Of a stretch of 64,000 bases of DNA, positions 60,629-64,000 are shown piece by piece. The notes under the pieces are model-generated. The model saw only the letters and a list, made by a program, of their open reading frames with translations, searched no databases and was not told the origin of the DNA. This DNA is from an alpha proteobacterium AAP38 (GTDB lineage: Bacteria; Pseudomonadota; Alphaproteobacteria; Azospirillales; Azospirillaceae): NCBI GenBank assembly GCA_001296005.1, contig LJHR01000026.1, positions 144,211 through 208,210 on the forward strand, written 5' to 3'. The stretch's first letter is position 1. Each line of letters begins with the position of its first letter. A program made the translations under genes and the position numbers.

Positions 60629-62044
60629 ATGTCCAAGCCTTTGGCCCTGCATGACGACCGTCTGTTCCCCGCTGAGCCCGGCACGCGCGCCATCGCGCGG
60701 CGGCTGTACCAGTTGGTGAAGGATTTGCCGATCATCAGCCCGCATGGGCATACGGACCCGTCCTGGTTTGCCGGCAATGCCAATTTCGGCAATCCGACGG
60801 AATTGCTGCTGGCGCCCGACCATTATGTCTACCGCATGCTTTACAGCCAGGGCATCGCCATGGGGGATGTCGGTGTGGGCGACCGGTCCGGCCCGTCCAA
60901 GGCCGACCCGCGTGCGGCGTGGCATATTTTTGCGTCGAACTTCCATCTGTTCCGCGCTACGCCCAGCTGGCTGTGGCTGAATTTCGTGTTCACCAAGGTG
61001 TTCGGCATTGATGTCGCTCTTTCGGCTGACACCGCTGACCATTACTATGACACCATTGATGAAGCGCTGAAGACGGAGGCGTTCCGCCCCCGCGCCCTGT
61101 TCGAACGGTTCAATATCGAACTGATCGCGACCACAGAGGGGCCGACCGACACGCTGGACCATCATCACAAGGTGCTGGAAAGCGGTTGGAAGGGCGGGCG
61201 GGTCATTTCCGCCTATCGCCCCGACGCGGTGATTGATCCCGAACATGAACAATTCCCCACCGCCATGCGCGCCTTTGCGGAGGTGACGGGCGAGGATGTC
61301 TATAGCTGGAAGGGTTATCTGAACGCGCATCGCAAGCGCCGTCAGGATTTCATGAAGGTCGGCACGACCAGCAGCGACCATGGCCATATCACGGCCAACA
61401 CCGCCAACCTGTCGCCCGCCGACGCTGAAAAGCTGTTCCAGAAGGTGTTGAAGGGCGATGTCACGGCGGCGGATGCGGAGACGTTCCGGGGCCAGATGCT
61501 GACCGAAATGGCGGGCCTGAGCATCGAGGATGGTCTGGTGATGCAGATCCATCCCGGCGCCTTCCGCAACCATAATGGTCAGGTGTTCGAACGGTTCGGG
61601 CGCGACAAGGGCGCCGACGTTCCGTCGCGCACCGACTATATCCGCGCGCTGAAGCCGCTGCTGGACCGGTATGGAAATGACACGCGCCTGTCGATCATCC
61701 TGTTCACCCTGGATGAGACGACCTATGCGCGCGAACTGGCGCCGTTGGCCGGCCATTACCCCACGTTGAAGCTGGGCCCCGCCTGGTGGTTCCATGATAG
61801 CCCGGAAGGCATGATGCGCTTCCGTGAGCAGGTGACGGAGACGGCGGGCTTCTACAATACCGTTGGCTTCAACGACGATACCCGCGCCTTCCTGTCCATC
61901 CCGGCCCGCCATGATGTGGCCCGCCGCGTGGACTGCGCCTTCCTGGCGCGCATGGTGGCCGAACACCGCCTGGATGAGGATGACGCAGCCCTGGTGGCTG
62001 TCGATTTGTCATACAACTTGCCCAAGAAAGCCTATAAACTGTGA
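60629..62044 (+). CDS. uxaC: Uronate isomerase
   Basis: A 471-residue protein with the amidohydrolase-type motif IISPHGHTDPSWFA, DHYVYRMLYSQGI, and a late GPAWWFHDSPEGM and FNDDTRAFLSIPARHD. UxaC converts galacturonate or glucuronate to tagaturonate or fructuronate. ATG 60629 has AAGG at the usual distance; a GTG nine bases earlier is possible. It is followed by kduI and kduD, which together form a uronate/pectin catabolic unit. This fits a plant- or soil-associated life. Confidence 0.93.
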   Translation: MSKPLALHDDRLFPAEPGTRAIARRLYQLVKDLPIISPHGHTDPSWFAGNANFGNPTELLLAPDHYVYRMLYSQGIAMGDVGVGDRSGPSKADPRAAWHIFASNFHLFRATPSWLWLNFVFTKVFGIDVALSADTADHYYDTIDEALKTEAFRPRALFERFNIELIATTEGPTDTLDHHHKVLESGWKGGRVISAYRPDAVIDPEHEQFPTAMRAFAEVTGEDVYSWKGYLNAHRKRRQDFMKVGTTSSDHGHITANTANLSPADAEKLFQKVLKGDVTAADAETFRGQMLTEMAGLSIEDGLVMQIHPGAFRNHNGQVFERFGRDKGADVPSRTDYIRALKPLLDRYGNDTRLSIILFTLDETTYARELAPLAGHYPTLKLGPAWWFHDSPEGMMRFREQVTETAGFYNTVGFNDDTRAFLSIPARHDVARRVDCAFLARMVAEHRLDEDDAALVAVDLSYNLPKKAYKL

Positions 62045-62110
62045 TCGGCGCATTCGAGGCCAGCAGGATCGGCATTCGAGGCTGATACGTAAAAATCGGG
62101 GAGTTCCAAT

Positions 62111-62956
62111 ATGTTCGCTAAGACCTATCACGCCACCCACCCGGTCATGATGCAGGGTGCCAGCAATGACGATCTGCGCAATCGTTATCTGATGACTGGC
62201 CTGTTCGTGGCCGATCAGGTGGTGCTGAACTATAGCCATAATGAGCGTTTTGTCGTCGGTGGTGCCACGCCGGTGGCCGGCAGCGTTGTGCTGCCGCACC
62301 AGACCGAGCCGGCATCCGCCGCCGGTCACCCGTTCCTGGAACGGCGCGAGCTGGGCATTGTCAATATCGGCGGTGCGGGTTCGGTGACTGTGGACGGCAC
62401 CGTCTATGAGTTGGGCAACAAGGACGGCCTTTATGTCGGCATGGGCGCGAAGGATGTCAGCTTCGCTTCCGCCGATGCCGCTGCTCCTGCCAAGTTTTAT
62501 CTCGTCTCCACTCCTGCCCATGCCAGCTTCCCCAACAAGAAGATCGGCCTGAAGGACGCGGTGGCGCTGGAGCGTGGCGCGCTGGAAACCAGCAATGAGC
62601 GCACGATCTATCAGTATATCGTGCCGGCGACGTGCCAGTCGGCGCAGCTGCTGCTGGGCCTGACCATGCTGAAGCCCGGTTCGGTGTGGAACACCATGCC
62701 GCCGCACCTGCATGACCGCCGCTCGGAAGTGTATCTGTACTGCGATATCCCCGGTGACAACCGCGTCTTCCACTTCATGGGCGAGCCGGAAGCGGCCCGT
62801 CACATCGTGGTGGCCGATGGCGAGGCTGTGATGTCCCCGCCCTGGTCCATCCATATGGGCAGCGGCACCGCCAACTACTCCTTCATCTGGGCCATGGGCG
62901 GCGAGAATCTCGATTACACCGACATGAAGGTGATCGATATCTGCCAGCTGCGCTGA
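62111..62956 (+). CDS. kduI: 5-keto-4-deoxyuronate isomerase
   Basis: A 281-residue protein with cupin metal residues in [15 protein letters not shown] and [10 protein letters not shown], and N-terminal [19 protein letters not shown]. KduI turns 5-keto-4-deoxyuronate from pectin breakdown into 2,5-diketo-3-deoxygluconate. Length and motifs are normal. GGGGAG before the ATG. It is 66 bases after uxaC and 28 before kduD in the same direction. Confidence 0.94.
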   Translation: MFAKTYHATHPVMMQGASNDDLRNRYLMTGLFVADQVVLNYSHNERFVVGGATPVAGSVVLPHQTEPASAAGHPFLERRELGIVNIGGAGSVTVDGTVYELGNKDGLYVGMGAKDVSFASADAAAPAKFYLVSTPAHASFPNKKIGLKDAVALERGALETSNERTIYQYIVPATCQSAQLLLGLTMLKPGSVWNTMPPHLHDRRSEVYLYCDIPGDNRVFHFMGEPEAARHIVVADGEAVMSPPWSIHMGSGTANYSFIWAMGGENLDYTDMKVIDICQLR

Positions 62957-62984
62957 GACAGGTCAGGAACGGGAGTATCCCATC

Positions 62985-63743
62985 ATGAGCAATCCCTTCG
63001 ACCTTTCTGGCAAAGTGGCGCTGGTAACCGGTGCCAATACCGGCATCGGGCAGGGTATCGCGGTGGCGCTGGCCCAGGCCGGGGCCAGCATCGTGGCCGT
63101 GGGCCGGTCGACCCCGACCGATACGCAGGCTGCCGTTGAGGCCGCCGGCGCCAATTTCGCCTTCGTTTCCGCCGATCTGGGTACCGGTGCGCCGGTGGCC
63201 GAGATCGTCGAAAAGGTGGCCGCCGCCTTTGGCCGTATCGATATCCTGGTCAATAATGCTGGCACCATCCGCCGCGCCGATGCGCTGGAGTTCTCGGAAA
63301 CCGACTGGGATGATGTCCTGGACGTCAATCTGAAGACGCCGTTCTTCCTGGCCCAGGCGGTCGCGAAGAAGTTCATCGCGCAAGGGTCCGGCGGCAAGAT
63401 CATCAATATCGCCAGCATGCTGTCCTTCCAGGGCGGCATCCGCGTCGTGTCCTACACGGCATCGAAAAGCGGGATCGCCGGCGTGACCAAGCTGCTGGCC
63501 AATGAATGGGCGGCCAAGGGCATCAATGTGAATGCCATTGCCCCCGGCTATTTCGCCACCAACAATACCGAGGCGCTGCGCGCCGACGAAAACCGCAACC
63601 GCGATATCCTGGCCCGCATCCCCGCCGCGCGCTGGGGTTCGCCGTCGGATCTGGGCGGCGCCGCTGTTTTCCTGGCTTCTGCTGCTGCCGATTATGTCCA
63701 TGGCATCACCCTGCCTGTGGATGGCGGCTGGCTGGCCCGGTAA
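62985..63743 (+). CDS. kduD: 2-dehydro-3-deoxy-D-gluconate 5-dehydrogenase
   Basis: A 252-residue SDR protein. NAD site TGANTGIG near residues 15-22, NNAG near 87-90, catalytic Ser in NIASML, YTASK near 152-156. The start NPFDLSGKVALVTGANTGIG and the end GITLPVDGGWLAR are typical of KduD, which reduces diketo-deoxygluconate to KDG. GGGAG lies before the ATG. It is the last gene of the operon; a strong terminator follows. Confidence 0.92.
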   Translation: MSNPFDLSGKVALVTGANTGIGQGIAVALAQAGASIVAVGRSTPTDTQAAVEAAGANFAFVSADLGTGAPVAEIVEKVAAAFGRIDILVNNAGTIRRADALEFSETDWDDVLDVNLKTPFFLAQAVAKKFIAQGSGGKIINIASMLSFQGGIRVVSYTASKSGIAGVTKLLANEWAAKGINVNAIAPGYFATNNTEALRADENRNRDILARIPAARWGSPSDLGGAAVFLASAAADYVHGITLPVDGGWLAR

Positions 63744-63784
63744 GTTTTAACTCCCGGCGGCGGGTTTCCCGCCGCAACTCGACA

Positions 63785-63815
63785 AAACCCCTGCCCACCC
63801 CATGGGCGGGGGTTT
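63785..63815 (+). terminator. Strong terminator after kduD
   Basis: A 13-base stem with one G-T pair (AAACCCCTGCCCA arm) and a 5-base loop, followed by CTTTTTTG. It separates the kdu genes from etfB. Confidence 0.9.
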
Positions 63816-63933
63816 CTTTTTTGCGTGGATTTGTCAAAACCGATCAGGAAATTTGACTGGAATCGGCATGGACGATCATATCGGTCCTGTCCGATCTTCG
63901 GCACCCTTGTGCATCAAAGCCGAAGAACCAGAC

Positions 63934-64000
63934 ATGAAAGTCCTAGTCGCCGTTAAGCGTGTCGTTGACTACAACGTCAAGATCCGCGTTAAGCCCGACG
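63934..64000 (+). CDS. etfB: Electron transfer flavoprotein beta subunit, start (3' truncated by window)
   Basis: Twenty-two codons are visible: MKVLVAVKRVVDYNVKIRV followed by KPD, the invariant EtfB start. EtfB with EtfA carries electrons from acyl-CoA and other dehydrogenases to the quinone pool. The rest lies outside the window. Confidence 0.88.
   Translation, partial: MKVLVAVKRVVDYNVKIRVKPD

Overview
The window looks like part of a GC-rich alphaproteobacterial genome, most likely Rhodospirillales/Azospirillaceae (Azospirillum, Niveispirillum or Nitrospirillum type). The evidence is the FlaF/FlbT flagellin regulators, large TPR-glycosyltransferases around the flagellin gene, a SecD-SecF fusion, and an iteron-type replicon with its own rep and parAB genes among housekeeping genes. 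The replicon is therefore probably a chromid or megaplasmid rather than the main chromosome; this is inference from gene content and origin signals.

Layout. 1-5.8 kb: the end of a nonulosonic (pseudaminic-type) acid synthase, a cytidylyltransferase, and a compact acyl-chemistry operon (two acyl carrier proteins, alpha/beta hydrolase, acyl-activating enzyme, short-chain reductase, KASIII). 5.8-12.7 kb: FlbT, a large flagellin, and two TPR-glycosyltransferase proteins of the kind that can glycosylate flagellin. 12.7-19.7 kb: a lipoprotein, a Crp-family regulator, and TfuA and YcaO enzymes behind a 58-residue peptide ending in a tandem ASADLH repeat. This is a candidate ribosomally made, post-translationally modified peptide (RiPP) system. 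A perfect CRP-type palindrome lies upstream of the peptide, a divergent ribbon-helix-helix protein follows, and a cyclase/ATPase/TPR protein lies beyond. 19.8-32.1 kb: a third TPR-glycosyltransferase, FlaF, a SprA-type protein, an oversized hook protein FlgE, FlgL and FlgK, with two sigma-54 promoters. 32-41.9 kb: a methyltransferase, thymidine kinase, YchJ-like protein, ferrochelatase, OxyR, copper-delivery proteins and a PAS protein.

41.9-48.6 kb is the replication and partition region. At least eleven 16-base iterons (CCTTAC-N5-GGGGG) in both orientations surround an AT-richer segment with a DnaA box. An operator-like inverted repeat follows, then a Rep_3-type initiator, a toxin/antitoxin-like pair, and ParA/ParB. 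Nine more perfect iterons are scattered between 32.9 and 48.6 kb, several of them inside genes. A separate palindrome (TGCGACGTCGCA core) recurs near these genes and could be the ParB centromere site.

48.9-64 kb: an RND efflux operon, a WecA-type transferase, a PepSY protein with cytochrome b561, a SecDF fusion, uronate catabolism genes (uxaC, kduI, kduD), and the start of etfB.

The flagellar, glycan and acyl genes probably act together on the filament. The TfuA-YcaO peptide locus and the dispersed-iteron origin are the most novel-looking parts.
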